NCBI RefSeq assembly: GCF_009901565.1
Contig: NZ_WXEW01000008.1
Coordinates: 1-64,000, forward strand
Origin: Herbidospora solisilvae
GTDB taxonomy: Bacteria > Actinomycetota > Actinomycetes > Streptosporangiales > Streptosporangiaceae
Reading direction: 5' to 3'
DNA length: 64,000 nucleotides
Under the pieces are notes generated by a model, which had not been told where the DNA came from, did no database searches, and saw nothing but the letters and a program-made list of their open reading frames with translations. A program made the position numbers and the translations under genes. Shown in pieces: positions 37,153 through 45,710 of this stretch. Positions within the stretch are counted from its first letter, which is position 1. Every line of letters starts with the position of its first letter.

Positions 37153-37757
37153 AGCTGCGCCCCGTCTCCACCGTGGAAGCCCTCGCGGACGCCCTGCGCA
37201 CCCGCATCCTGTCGGGTGACGTCGCCCCGGGCACCCAGTTCCCCGAACAGGAGATCTCGGCGACCTACGGCGTGGCCCGCCCCACGGTCAGGGAGGCCAT
37301 CGCGGCCCTCGTCCACGAGGGCATCCTGCGACGGGAGCGCAACAAGTCGGCGTACGTGCCCGACTTCACCCGCGACGATCTCGACGACCTCCTCTATGTA
37401 CGCCGCCCGCTGGAGGACCTCGTCGGCGCCGCCGTGGCCGGGCGGCGGATCGAGGAGGCCCGCCGGGCCCTCGACACCATGGCCGCGCTCCCCGACGACG
37501 CCCCCTGGGCCGGCATCGTCGCCCAGCACATGGCCCTCCACGAGGCCCTCGCCAGAGCCGCCGGGAGCCCTCGGCTGCTGCGCCTCTACCTGTCGTTGTC
37601 GGCCGAGACCCGTCTCGGGGTGGTGCGCCTCCGGGAGGCGTACCCAGATCGAGATGAAATGGTGACAGAGCACCGCGAACTGCTCGAACGACTGGAAGCG
37701 GGAACCCCGCAGGCAGCGGCGAAAGCCGCCCGCGACCACCTCGTCTGGCGCATCTGA
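37149..37757 (+). CDS. GntR-family regulator (FadR/FCD subfamily)
   Basis: 202 aa. N-terminal winged helix (LRTRILSGDVAPGTQFPEQEISATYGVARPTVREAIAALVHEGIL, ~16-62) and an all-helical FCD ligand domain with the metal-site pattern: D79 region in LDDLLYVRRPLEDLV, H in MALHEALARAAGS and H in EHRELLERL. It starts in the EamA stop and likely represses that operon through the palindrome at 36100-36116. Confidence 0.9.
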   Translation: MKLRPVSTVEALADALRTRILSGDVAPGTQFPEQEISATYGVARPTVREAIAALVHEGILRRERNKSAYVPDFTRDDLDDLLYVRRPLEDLVGAAVAGRRIEEARRALDTMAALPDDAPWAGIVAQHMALHEALARAAGSPRLLRLYLSLSAETRLGVVRLREAYPDRDEMVTEHRELLERLEAGTPQAAAKAARDHLVWRI

Positions 37758-37826
37758 GCAAGCCGCGGCCGGCCGGGGCGGCAGGCCATCTTGCCGGACC
37801 ACCCAAAGCCCGACACAATCGCGCCC

Positions 37827-38168
37827 ATGCACGTGCCGGATACCTACGTGTACGTCACCGAAGAAGGCGTGACCCGCCACTACGCCGACGGCTCCGTCGA
37901 GGCGCTGGCGTGGGAGGACGTCATAGAGGTCAGGGTCGGCGGCGTCACCGAGTCCGACGTGCTCATCGTCCTGGAAGACCGCGCCGGCGAGAACTGCGTG
38001 GTGCCCCGTTCGGCCACCGACGCGACTTTTCTGGCCCGCCTCCGCTACCTCCCCGACTTCGACCTCGAACGCCTCTCGTGGGCCGTCGAGAACGCCGACG
38101 ACGGCTTCGTCGTGGTCTGGCGCAGCCCTGATCCACCCCATCCGCTTCCAGATTTGGAATACGACTAG
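37827..38168 (+). CDS. Hypothetical small protein (PH-like/immunity-like)
   Basis: 113 aa from ATG 37827. It starts YVYVTEEGVTRHYADGSVEALAWEDVIEVRVGG and continues DVLIVLEDRAGENCVVPRSATDATFLARLRYLPDFDLERLSWAV, ending VVVWRSPDP. The beta-rich half plus single helix resembles small PH-like proteins found beside toxins in actinobacteria; this is a similarity in pattern only. No toxin gene adjoins it. Confidence 0.72.
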   Translation: MHVPDTYVYVTEEGVTRHYADGSVEALAWEDVIEVRVGGVTESDVLIVLEDRAGENCVVPRSATDATFLARLRYLPDFDLERLSWAVENADDGFVVVWRSPDPPHPLPDLEYD

Positions 38169-38239
38169 CCAAGATCGCCCCTGAATCCGACATAGAGTGA
38201 CAAAGAGCGTCTGTTGTCACCTGGGTTTGGATTCAGATC

Positions 38240-39304
38240 ATGAACGGCGATCTGCGCAGTCTCATCGCACGCGTCTGGGAACCGGCCGGCGACGTCGTCC
38301 GCGTCACCACGGGAGAGATCCCGCCGGGCTACCGAGAGGCCGAACGCTACTCCTACACCGGCGGAAAACTCCGTCCACGCGGCGTGTTCGCCCTCCACCC
38401 GGTGGTCGTCAGCGTCCGCGCCGACGCCGACCCCGGCGAGACGCTGCTCGTCTCCTGGCTCACCGGCCTCCTCGGCCGCGGCCCGCTGCGGGCGACGTTC
38501 TCCCTGCGCCCCGACCGCCCGTACGTGTGGCTGCACTCCCGGGGCCGCGCCGTCGCCCGCGCGACGGTCGGCTGGAACACCGCGACGAGCGTCCTGGCCG
38601 TCAACGAGGCCGTGACCGTGTCGGCCCTGACCGGCCACCGGCTGGCCCCCCGCCTGCTCGCCGAGTCGCAGTGGCAGGGCCACCCGGTGACCGTGACCTC
38701 GTGGACCGGCCGCCCCCACCGCCAGGGCGACCCCGCCCCGGCACCCCAGATCATCAGGGACATCGCCTTCAGCGGCCCCCGCAGCCGGGTGATCCTCGGC
38801 GAGTCGGCGTACTGGAGACGCCTGCGCGGCGAGATCATCGCCCTGCGCGACGCCCCCCGCCTGGCCACCGTCGCCGACCGCCTGGCCGACCGCCTGGAAC
38901 GCTGCTACGGCGACGTCCCCCTGACCTTCGGCCGCTGGCACGGCGACCTGATCCCGGACAACGTCCTGTGGTCGGCCGGCCGACCACACCTCGACGGCTG
39001 GGGCCACAGCGCCCCGGACGTGCCCCTGGGCTTCGACATCCTCCACTGGCACTTCCACGCCGCCCTGACGGCACGGGGCGCGTCGTTGCACGAGGCGTCG
39101 TCGGCGGCGGGCGTCGCGGCGGTGCGACTGCTGGGCGAACTGGGCGTGCCGAGAGAGGCCCGCCCGCTGGTGGCCTGGCTGTTCCTCCTGGAGACGGCCC
39201 TGCGCGCCCACCGCGAACGACTCGACGGATCGGCGTGGAGCCCGGCGATCTACCCCGCGATCATCCACGTGCTCTCAGAGGGCGGCGTCTACGCCGCCCC
39301 CTGA
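38240..39304 (+). CDS. Aminoglycoside-phosphotransferase-like protein with altered catalytic motif
   Basis: 354 aa. The kinase-like C-lobe is recognised from the Brenner motif RWHGDLIPDNVLW. The following metal-binding motif, normally IDWE, reads HLDGWGHSAPDVPLGFDIL, with the acidic residue displaced, so activity is uncertain. The N-lobe lacks an obvious Lys/P-loop pattern. A related protein with an intact LIDWED motif is in the exopolysaccharide cluster (57021-57878). Substrate unknown. Stands alone between two short gaps. Confidence 0.75.
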   Translation: MNGDLRSLIARVWEPAGDVVRVTTGEIPPGYREAERYSYTGGKLRPRGVFALHPVVVSVRADADPGETLLVSWLTGLLGRGPLRATFSLRPDRPYVWLHSRGRAVARATVGWNTATSVLAVNEAVTVSALTGHRLAPRLLAESQWQGHPVTVTSWTGRPHRQGDPAPAPQIIRDIAFSGPRSRVILGESAYWRRLRGEIIALRDAPRLATVADRLADRLERCYGDVPLTFGRWHGDLIPDNVLWSAGRPHLDGWGHSAPDVPLGFDILHWHFHAALTARGASLHEASSAAGVAAVRLLGELGVPREARPLVAWLFLLETALRAHRERLDGSAWSPAIYPAIIHVLSEGGVYAAP

Positions 39305-39377
39305 TGGGGTGCGATTCGGCCCTGTCCACCGATGATCCCTGCTATAGATCTCATAAATAGAGGTCTAGGGGTTGTCT

Positions 39378-39962
39378 ATGTACGTCGCTTGGGGAGACGA
39401 ATCAGGGTCGGACGCTCGGCTTGATCCCGGCACGTACCTGATGGCCGTTGCCGTCGGCGAGGCCCATGTGGTCCCGCATGTCCGTGAGCAGATGAGAGGG
39501 CTTCTGCTGCGGGGTCAGCGCAAAGTCCACTGGCGGGACGAGTCTCACGATCGCCGGCTCAAACTGGTCGACGCGATCGCGGACCTCCCCGTCGAGGGCT
39601 TCGTCGTCGTCCGGGTGGCCGGGGAGGCCGATCGGCCGGAACGCCGTCGTCGGAAGTGCCTTGAGACGTTATTCCGGGAGCTGAGCGTCTTGGAATGCGG
39701 TGAGCTAGTACTGGAATCGAGAGGTCCGGCCGACGACCGGCGTGACCGCGAGATGCTGGAACACCTGCGGCGTCGGCGAAGCCTCACAGCTCCGTTGCGC
39801 CTCTTCCACGAACCTGGTCCCAGCGAACCGATGTTGTGGATCCCCGACGTCCTGTGCGGGGCGGTCGGCCACTCTCGCACGGGAGCCGGGGAGTACCTGG
39901 AACGGCTCGCTTCTCGGGTGACCGTGCACCTGGTCCGGGCAGATCACCAAGGTGAGAAATGA
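39378..39962 (+). CDS. DUF3800-like protein
   Basis: 194 aa. It opens YVAWGDESGS, the DUF3800 signature (acidic DES/DESG), followed by TYLMAVAV, GQRKVHWRDESHDRRLKLVDAIADL and later MLWIPDVLCGAVGHSRTGAGEYL. DUF3800 is an RNase H-like fold of unknown activity, often near mobile or defence genes. ATG 39378 has GGGG six bases before it. The sequence just upstream is AT-rich for this genome. Confidence 0.78.
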   Translation: MYVAWGDESGSDARLDPGTYLMAVAVGEAHVVPHVREQMRGLLLRGQRKVHWRDESHDRRLKLVDAIADLPVEGFVVVRVAGEADRPERRRRKCLETLFRELSVLECGELVLESRGPADDRRDREMLEHLRRRRSLTAPLRLFHEPGPSEPMLWIPDVLCGAVGHSRTGAGEYLERLASRVTVHLVRADHQGEK

Positions 39963-40116
39963 CGCAAGCCCCGGGCCCTGTCGTCCGGCAGGATCTCCCG
40001 AGGCTCACTTCCGGGTCTCACCGCAGTGGACCGTCACTGAATGTAAGGCTAGCCGCAGAAATCGCCCGAGGTCAATTCGTTCGGATAGGTGCGGTCGTGT
40101 AGGTGGAGCCACAGAT

Positions 40117-40320
40117 CTACTGGGCGCCGCTCTCCAGCTCCGGATAGCGGTTCTCGCAGGACGGGCAGGCCCATTTCTCGTCGCGGACCTCACACCCGCC
40201 CAGCACGAGCCGCTTCTCCTCAAGGGCCCGCTTCAGTTCGTCGGTGAAGTGCGGGTATCCGTACGCGATCGGAACCAGGCGGCTCGTGCCGCACCCCGGG
40301 CACAACGGTGGCGAGATCAT
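40117..40320 (-). CDS. Small zinc-ribbon protein
   Basis: 67 aa with two CxxC pairs: PLCPGCGTSRLVPIAYG and WACPSCENRYPELE, the classical zinc ribbon. The middle helix FTDELKRALEEKRLVLGG spaces the halves. It may bind nucleic acid or a protein partner. The start ATG lacks a clear ribosome site. Confidence 0.72.
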   Translation of the reverse strand: MISPPLCPGCGTSRLVPIAYGYPHFTDELKRALEEKRLVLGGCEVRDEKWACPSCENRYPELESGAQ

Positions 40321-40391
40321 GTAGGGGTAGACGCCCCGGACACCCCCGAAGTTCGTGTCCGTATGATCACAAAGAGTGACATAAGGGGGTT

Positions 40392-41297
40392 GTGGTGGCC
40401 GGAAGGCTGGTTCTCGTCCCAGGGTCGCGGGGCCTCGGGCGCAAGGTCCTGGAGCGGTTGCACCGCATGGACGTGCCCGTCCGGGCCATGGTGCGCCACA
40501 ACGACCAGCGCGCCGCGGATCTGCGCGCCCTCGGCGTCGAGGTCGTCATCGGCGACCTGACCAGGCCCGAGACGGTCGCCGCGGCGCTCGACGGCGTCTC
40601 GCGGATGTACTTCGGGATGGCCGTCTCGCCCGACCATCTCCTCGCGGCGGCCGTCGTGGCGTCGGTGGCCAAGGACATGCGGGTGCTCGACGGGTTGGTC
40701 GACCTGTCGCAGATGACGGTGTCGCAGATGACCGCCACCAGCACCGCCGAGTCGGACCAGCAGCGCCTCCACTACCTGGCCGAGCGGGTCTTCGACTGGT
40801 CGGGCCTGCCGGTGACCCACGTCAGGCCGACCGTCTTCCTCGACAACCCGCTGTTCACCACCCTGGCCGCGCGGTCGATCCGCGAGAACGGCACCATCGC
40901 GCTCCCGTTCGGCTCGGGCCGCACCTCACCCATCGCCTCCGACGACGTCGCCCGCGTGGTCGCGATGATCCTGCGCGACCCGTCCCCGCACGTCGGTGAG
41001 GTCTACCAGCTCACCGGCCCGCACACCTTCGACATGCACGGCGTGGCCGAGGAGTTCGCCAAGGCGCTCGACCGTTCGGTCACCTACCGCGACGTCCCGC
41101 TCGACCAGTGGATCGCCGACGTCCTGCCGAAGACGGGCCTGCCGCCGCACACCCAGCAGCACGTCGCCACGATGGCCCGGCTCCACCGCGAGAACCGCTA
41201 TGACCGCGCCACCGACGACGTCTTCCGCGTCACCCGGCAGCCGGCGCAGACGGTCGAGCGGTTCGTGGCGGAGCACAGATCCATTTTCTCTCAGTAA
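40392..41297 (+). CDS. NmrA/NAD(P)-binding family protein
   Basis: 301 aa, extended-SDR type. N-terminal nucleotide loop LVLVPGSRGLGRKVLERL (GxxGxG variant), then RHNDQRAADLRALGVEVVIGDLTRPETVAAALDGV, as in NmrA-like sensors and quinone oxidoreductases; the active-site YxxxK is not evident. GTG 40392 (or 40395) follows AGGGGG. It may bind NADP(H) as a redox sensor. The gene stands alone. Confidence 0.85.
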   Translation: MVAGRLVLVPGSRGLGRKVLERLHRMDVPVRAMVRHNDQRAADLRALGVEVVIGDLTRPETVAAALDGVSRMYFGMAVSPDHLLAAAVVASVAKDMRVLDGLVDLSQMTVSQMTATSTAESDQQRLHYLAERVFDWSGLPVTHVRPTVFLDNPLFTTLAARSIRENGTIALPFGSGRTSPIASDDVARVVAMILRDPSPHVGEVYQLTGPHTFDMHGVAEEFAKALDRSVTYRDVPLDQWIADVLPKTGLPPHTQQHVATMARLHRENRYDRATDDVFRVTRQPAQTVERFVAEHRSIFSQ

Positions 41298-41324
41298 TCG
41301 ATTGATTTCTTATGGTAAACATCG

Positions 41325-41844
41325 GTGGTGCTTTCTACGCAGGATCCCTGGGATGAGCTGCGCACACCCCAAGGCGCCCCCTACGGCACCATGCATATGA
41401 CCCACTGCAAAGAGCAGTTCAGTCTCGCGTTCGTCCACGCGATCACCGCGGCCGCCCGGTGCAAGATCTCAGACCTGCGGGTGGATGACGAACGCGTCGA
41501 CTTCACGGTCCGCCAGACGGATGAAATGCACCGAGCAGGACGTGCTCAAGGACGACGGCGTTCACTGGCGGCTCAGCCGCGACCACTACGACGCGCTGCG
41601 GGACCCGCATACCTACAACCGCAAAATCCTGGTGGTCCTTCTCGTGCCGTCGCGGCTCGGGGAGTGGCTTGAAGTGAGCGACGAAGGCATGCTGCTCCGC
41701 AGAAGCGCCTACTGGACGTGCCTCGAGGGCGGTGCCTCGACCGACACCGACTCGAAGACCGTCGTCCTCCCCAGGGAGCGTGTCTTCACGGTCGGACAAC
41801 TATTGGCGATACTGCAGCGCATAGGTGACGGAGGGGCGCCATGA
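41325..41844 (+). pseudogene. Frameshifted DUF4365-type protein (nuclease-like), two out-of-frame halves
   Basis: An N-terminal half (frame of 41325-41540) reads MHMTHCKEQFSLAFVHAITAAARCKISDLRVDDERVDFTVRQT. From about 41524 the family continues in the next frame (MKCTEQDVLKDDGVHWRLSRDHYDALRDP...VLPRERVFTVGQLLAILQRIGDGGAP) up to 41844. DUF4365 proteins normally have a segment ending in V-Q-L-K between these parts, part of a PD-(D/E)XK-like site; here it is shortened to MKCT and the frame changes. So a short deletion of the catalytic stretch is likely. Its stop overlaps the next gene by 4 nt (ATGA), which shows this was the first gene of a coupled pair. Programmed frameshifting or a sequencing error are alternatives. 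Confidence 0.7.
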
Positions 41845-42983
41845 CCACAGCCCGGGACTTCGCGGCCCGGCCCTTGGTGGGGGTGGACGACCTGTCCCCC
41901 GCAGCGGTCGAGACGTTTCTCCGAGTGAGGGGATGGCTGCGTACCGACTGGCGGGAGAACCTCTACTCCATCTGGGAGAGCACCACCGAACGGGCCAGTC
42001 TGATGCTCCCCTTCGACCGCTCCTACCGAGACTTCCCGGCCCGCCTCCGCGACGCTCTCACGACGATCGCCGACGTCTACGAACTCAGGAACGACGAGGA
42101 TCTCGCACTGGAGATAGCCGGTGCCCGGAGCGACATCCTGCTCGTCCGGGCCGACCAGGCGACGGTCGACGGGTCGATTCCCCTGGCCGAGGCCCAGGAC
42201 CTGCTGACAGGGATCAACCAGATGCTGTCGGCGGCGGCCTGCAGTGCCATCCGTCCCCGAGCCTTCAACCAGGGCCGTCGGCCGGACGCGGTGAAGGAGT
42301 TCCTGGCCGAGGAGGTACGCATGGGGCACACCCTGCGTGGCAGCTTCGTGCTCACGATCCTCGCCCGGCACGACGAGGAGATGTCGGAGGAACTGCCCGT
42401 CCAGAGCGGTTCCGACACGGCTGCCATCGGCACCTACACGCGACGAGTGATGACCACACTGGCAACGGGGCTCGCCGCCTCGCGAGACCTGCTGGAAGAA
42501 GATCAGCCGATCGAACTCGACGAGGCCGTGCAGAACGGCGCCAGCGCCGAACTGATCGACTCCATCGACCGGATGAGCCAGTTCCCCGGCCTGCGTGCCT
42601 TGGACGTCTCCTTCCGGTGGTCGCCGAGTCAGCCGCAGCCCGCCGAGGCGGCGAGCCGCGTCGTGCTGCGACGCCCCCACCCCGAGCGAGTACAACTCGT
42701 ACGCGAGGCCCTGCGGCGACGGCCCGTCGTTGAACAGGACGACGTCGTCGGGCAGGTCGTCCGCTTGGAGCGGGCGGAAGGGCAGGATGAAGGGGTCGTC
42801 GTCGTCGACGGGTCACTGGGCCGGACCCGGCGCCGCGTGAAGATGCGGCTGGCGGGCGACGACTACCGGCTCGCGCTTCGGGCCCACGACGAAAGACGGC
42901 CTGTGGTCGCCTCGGGCGTCGTCGTGTTGGAGAAGCGTTCATGGTGGCTGGAGCCACCGGTGCGGATCCGGGCCGTCAGTTGA
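41841..42983 (+). CDS. Hypothetical partner of the DUF4365 gene
   Basis: 380 aa, cytosolic, no membrane segment. N-terminal helical region with TFLRVRGWLRTDWRENLYSIWEST and a mid part LTGINQMLSAAACSAIRPRAFNQGRRPDAVKEFLAEEVRMGHTLRGSFVLTILARHDEE. Near the C-terminus there is DDVVGQVVRLERAEGQDEGVVVVDGSLGRTRRRVKMRLAGDDYRLALRAH, suggesting a beta-barrel-like end. I do not recognise a named domain. Translational coupling (ATGA) to the DUF4365 gene suggests a two-gene functional unit. It overlaps the convergent LCP gene by 8 nt. Confidence 0.75.
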   Translation: MTTARDFAARPLVGVDDLSPAAVETFLRVRGWLRTDWRENLYSIWESTTERASLMLPFDRSYRDFPARLRDALTTIADVYELRNDEDLALEIAGARSDILLVRADQATVDGSIPLAEAQDLLTGINQMLSAAACSAIRPRAFNQGRRPDAVKEFLAEEVRMGHTLRGSFVLTILARHDEEMSEELPVQSGSDTAAIGTYTRRVMTTLATGLAASRDLLEEDQPIELDEAVQNGASAELIDSIDRMSQFPGLRALDVSFRWSPSQPQPAEAASRVVLRRPHPERVQLVREALRRRPVVEQDDVVGQVVRLERAEGQDEGVVVVDGSLGRTRRRVKMRLAGDDYRLALRAHDERRPVVASGVVVLEKRSWWLEPPVRIRAVS

Positions 42984-43989
42984 CCTGCTTGGTGTTCGAC
43001 GTGCCGCCGTGGTCCTCGAAGTACTGATCCAGCTTGTCGTCCCTGATCGCCGCGTACATGGTCTTGGCCGCCTTCTCGTCGAGGCGGACGATGCTCGCGC
43101 CCTTGACCGTGTCGGTCCCGGCCAAGGGCACGGTCGAGGCCACCAGGCTGTGGCCGCGGATGTCGCGTAGCTCGATCGCCAGGTCGCGCAGGGTGCCGAT
43201 GGACACCCCGGAGTCGACGCTGATGGATTTGGTCAGGGCGCCGAGGAAGTCGTTCAGGGCGAACGGGTCGGTCAGCACGCCGCCGTTGATGAGTTTGTCG
43301 GCGACCGCGCGGAGGAAGGCCTGCTGGCGTTTGATGCGGTCGAAGTCGCCGCCCGGCAGGCCGTAGCGCTGGCGGACGAACAACAGTGCCTTCTCGCCTT
43401 CCAGGTGCACCGTTCCCTGTGGCCAGGTGATCTTGTTGGCCGAGTCGTAGGTCTCCTTCGAGACCTCGACCTCCACTCCGCCGATGGCCTTGCTCATGGC
43501 GATGAAACCGCTGAAGTCGAGTGCGGCGAAATGGTCGACGCGCACTCCGGTGAGCTTTTCCAGGGTCGAGATGAGCAGTTTGGGGCCGCCATAGGCGTAC
43601 GCGGAATTGATCTTGTCGGTGCCGTGGCCGGGGATCGGGACATAGGAGTCGCGCGGGACGCCGATGAAGAAGACCTGGGCCCGGTCGGCGGGCAGGTGCA
43701 CCAGCATGATCGAGTCGGCGCGGTTGAAGCCCTTCTCCCCAGGGCGGGCGTCGGAGCCGATGAGCAGCCAGTTCTGGGCGTCGCCCACGGGTTTGGCGGG
43801 GCGTTCCGGCTCGGCCGGGAAGACGTCGTCGATGCGGGTGATGTTGCGGTCGTAGGTGTACTGCCGCTCCATCGCGATGGTGAAGAGTGCGGCCAGCGGA
43901 AGTGACAGAACCAGTAAGGAAACAATGAAAATGTTACGTCTGCGTGTAGAACGCTTTTTCGGTACTGGCTCGTCTGTGGTTTGGCTCAC
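42976..43989 (-). CDS. LytR-CpsA-Psr (LCP) family cell-wall ligase
   Basis: 337 aa. Short cytosolic N-terminus, one membrane anchor (~19-40, NIFIVSLLVLSLPLAALFTIA), extracellular LCP domain ~75-300 with LLIGSDARPGEKGFNRADSIMLVHL, VPRDSYVPI, KINSAYAYGG and VRQRYGLPGGDFDRIKRQQ (catalytic/lipid-contact Arg and Asp pattern). It transfers glycopolymers from undecaprenyl-phosphate to peptidoglycan. GTG 43989 start. Divergent from the exopolysaccharide cluster, whose polymer it may attach. Confidence 0.93.
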   Translation of the reverse strand: MSQTTDEPVPKKRSTRRRNIFIVSLLVLSLPLAALFTIAMERQYTYDRNITRIDDVFPAEPERPAKPVGDAQNWLLIGSDARPGEKGFNRADSIMLVHLPADRAQVFFIGVPRDSYVPIPGHGTDKINSAYAYGGPKLLISTLEKLTGVRVDHFAALDFSGFIAMSKAIGGVEVEVSKETYDSANKITWPQGTVHLEGEKALLFVRQRYGLPGGDFDRIKRQQAFLRAVADKLINGGVLTDPFALNDFLGALTKSISVDSGVSIGTLRDLAIELRDIRGHSLVASTVPLAGTDTVKGASIVRLDEKAAKTMYAAIRDDKLDQYFEDHGGTSNTKQVN

Positions 43990-44236
43990 GTCAGGACGTC
44001 CCGGGTGGAGAGCTGCGAAGATGCCGAAAATATCCAGGTCGAAGCGTGTATGAGCGCAGCTGTCCAGAGCCGCGCCTGAAGTATAAATGGCCTTATGTGG
44101 ACATTCAGATGAACTTTCCTCTATGTTGCGGCGATCTTACGATCGTTCCACCGCTCACAGACTTCAAGGTCAACAAGATCGGTCAGTGATCTAGGTAAAC
44201 CAACGGTACAGGTGGGGCGTCCGTCAGGTAACAAGT
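43990..44236. promoter_or_regulatory. Divergent promoter region of LCP gene and exopolysaccharide cluster
   Basis: 247 bp, AT-richer than surrounding DNA. It contains the inverted repeat AGATC-GGTCAGT-GATCT at 44176-44192 about 45 bp before the sugar transferase start, a possible regulator site. No ORF of note. Confidence 0.4.
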
Positions 44237-45706
44237 GTGGGGGAAAGGCGCATCTGCGACATGGATGTTGCTCTTGAAGAGGTGGTTCGTTCCGGGGTCA
44301 GTGATCCCGGCTGGTCACGGCGCTACATCCGCGCCGCTGTCGCCATGGACACCGTCAGTGGTGCCGTGGCCATTCAGGGCGTCCTGCTGGCGCGGTTCGC
44401 GCTGGGGGAAGCCCATCCCATCGAGGTGCCGCTCGGGCTGGCCATCGCCACCGCCTGGCCGCTCACGGTGGGGCTCGTCGGGGGGTACGACCGCCGCCAC
44501 ATCGGCGACGGCGCCGACGAGTACCGCAAGATCATCCACTCCGCGGCCATCCTCGCGTCGGTCGTCGCGATCAGCGCGTACGTCACCCAGACGTCGATCG
44601 CCCGTTCCTACGTCATGGCCGGCATCCCGATCTGCGCGCTGCTCACGCTCGGCGTCCATTACGCCCTGCGCAAGCGGCTGCACCACCGCCGTCGCAACGG
44701 CGAGTGCCTGCGGCGGGTGGTCGTGGTCGGCCACTGGACGTCGGTGCTCGACCTGCACGCGCAGTTCTCCCGCGAACGCCACCACGGCATGCGGATCGTG
44801 GCCGCGTGCGTGCCGCCCGACCAGGCCGGGCAGTTGCCCGCGCAGGTCGACGGGTTCCCGGTGCTGGGAGACTTCGGCAACGTGCCGGAAGTGGTCGTGG
44901 CGTCGCAGGCCGACAGCGTGGCCGTGCTCGCCTGTCCCGAACTCGACGGCCACGCGCTGCGGCGGCTGGCCTGGCAGCTGGAGGAGCGCGGCACCGAGCT
45001 GCTCGTCGCGACGGCGCTGATGGAGGTGGCCGGGCCGCGCATCAACATCCGGCCGGTCGCCGGGCTCGCGCTGCTGCACGTCGAACACCCCGACATCAGG
45101 GGCATGCGGCAGGCCGTGAAGAGCGTGTTCGACCGGGTCGTGGCGAGCGTGGTGCTGCTGATGCTGCTGCCGTTCATGCTGGTCATCGCGGCGGCGGTCA
45201 GGGTGAGCAGCCCGGGGCCGGCGCTGTTCCGGCAGGCTCGGGTCGGCAAGGACGGCGAGCTGTTCACCGTCTACAAGTTCCGCACGATGACGGTCGACGC
45301 CGAACACCGCAAGATCACGTTACGAACGTTCGGCGACGACGGCAACGGGGTGCTCTTCAAGCTGAGGAACGATCCAAGGGTCACCCCGCTCGGAACGTGG
45401 CTCCGGCGCTACTCCCTCGACGAGCTCACCCAGCTCATCAACGTCATCAAGGGGGAGATGTCCCTCGTGGGCCCACGCCCGCCGCTGCCCGAGGAGGTCG
45501 CCCAGTACGGCGACGACGTCCGGCGGCGGCTGCTGGTCAAGCCCGGCATGACGGGCCTGTGGCAGGTCAGCGGCCGGTCCGACCTGACGTGGGAGGAGTC
45601 CGTGCGGCTCGACCTGCGGTATGTCGAGAACTGGTCGCTCACCCTCGACGTGCTCATTCTTTGGAAGACGTGGTCGGCCGTGTTCGGCGGGCGGGGAGCG
45701 TACTGA
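44237..45706 (+). CDS. Undecaprenyl-phosphate sugar phosphotransferase (priming glycosyltransferase)
   Basis: 489 aa. N-terminal membrane part with about four hydrophobic segments (to ~145), a CoA-binding-like middle domain, and a C-terminal bacterial sugar transferase domain from ~293: a membrane helix VLLMLLPFMLVIAAAV, then RQARVGKDGELFTVYKFRTM, and KPGMTGLWQVSGRSDLTWEES. It loads the first sugar-1-phosphate onto the lipid carrier and starts exopolysaccharide synthesis. GTG 44237 follows CAGG six bases away; an ATG at 44261 is the alternative. First gene of the plus-strand cluster; RmlA follows 4 nt later. Confidence 0.93.
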   Translation: MGERRICDMDVALEEVVRSGVSDPGWSRRYIRAAVAMDTVSGAVAIQGVLLARFALGEAHPIEVPLGLAIATAWPLTVGLVGGYDRRHIGDGADEYRKIIHSAAILASVVAISAYVTQTSIARSYVMAGIPICALLTLGVHYALRKRLHHRRRNGECLRRVVVVGHWTSVLDLHAQFSRERHHGMRIVAACVPPDQAGQLPAQVDGFPVLGDFGNVPEVVVASQADSVAVLACPELDGHALRRLAWQLEERGTELLVATALMEVAGPRINIRPVAGLALLHVEHPDIRGMRQAVKSVFDRVVASVVLLMLLPFMLVIAAAVRVSSPGPALFRQARVGKDGELFTVYKFRTMTVDAEHRKITLRTFGDDGNGVLFKLRNDPRVTPLGTWLRRYSLDELTQLINVIKGEMSLVGPRPPLPEEVAQYGDDVRRRLLVKPGMTGLWQVSGRSDLTWEESVRLDLRYVENWSLTLDVLILWKTWSAVFGGRGAY

Positions 45707-45710
45707 CACC

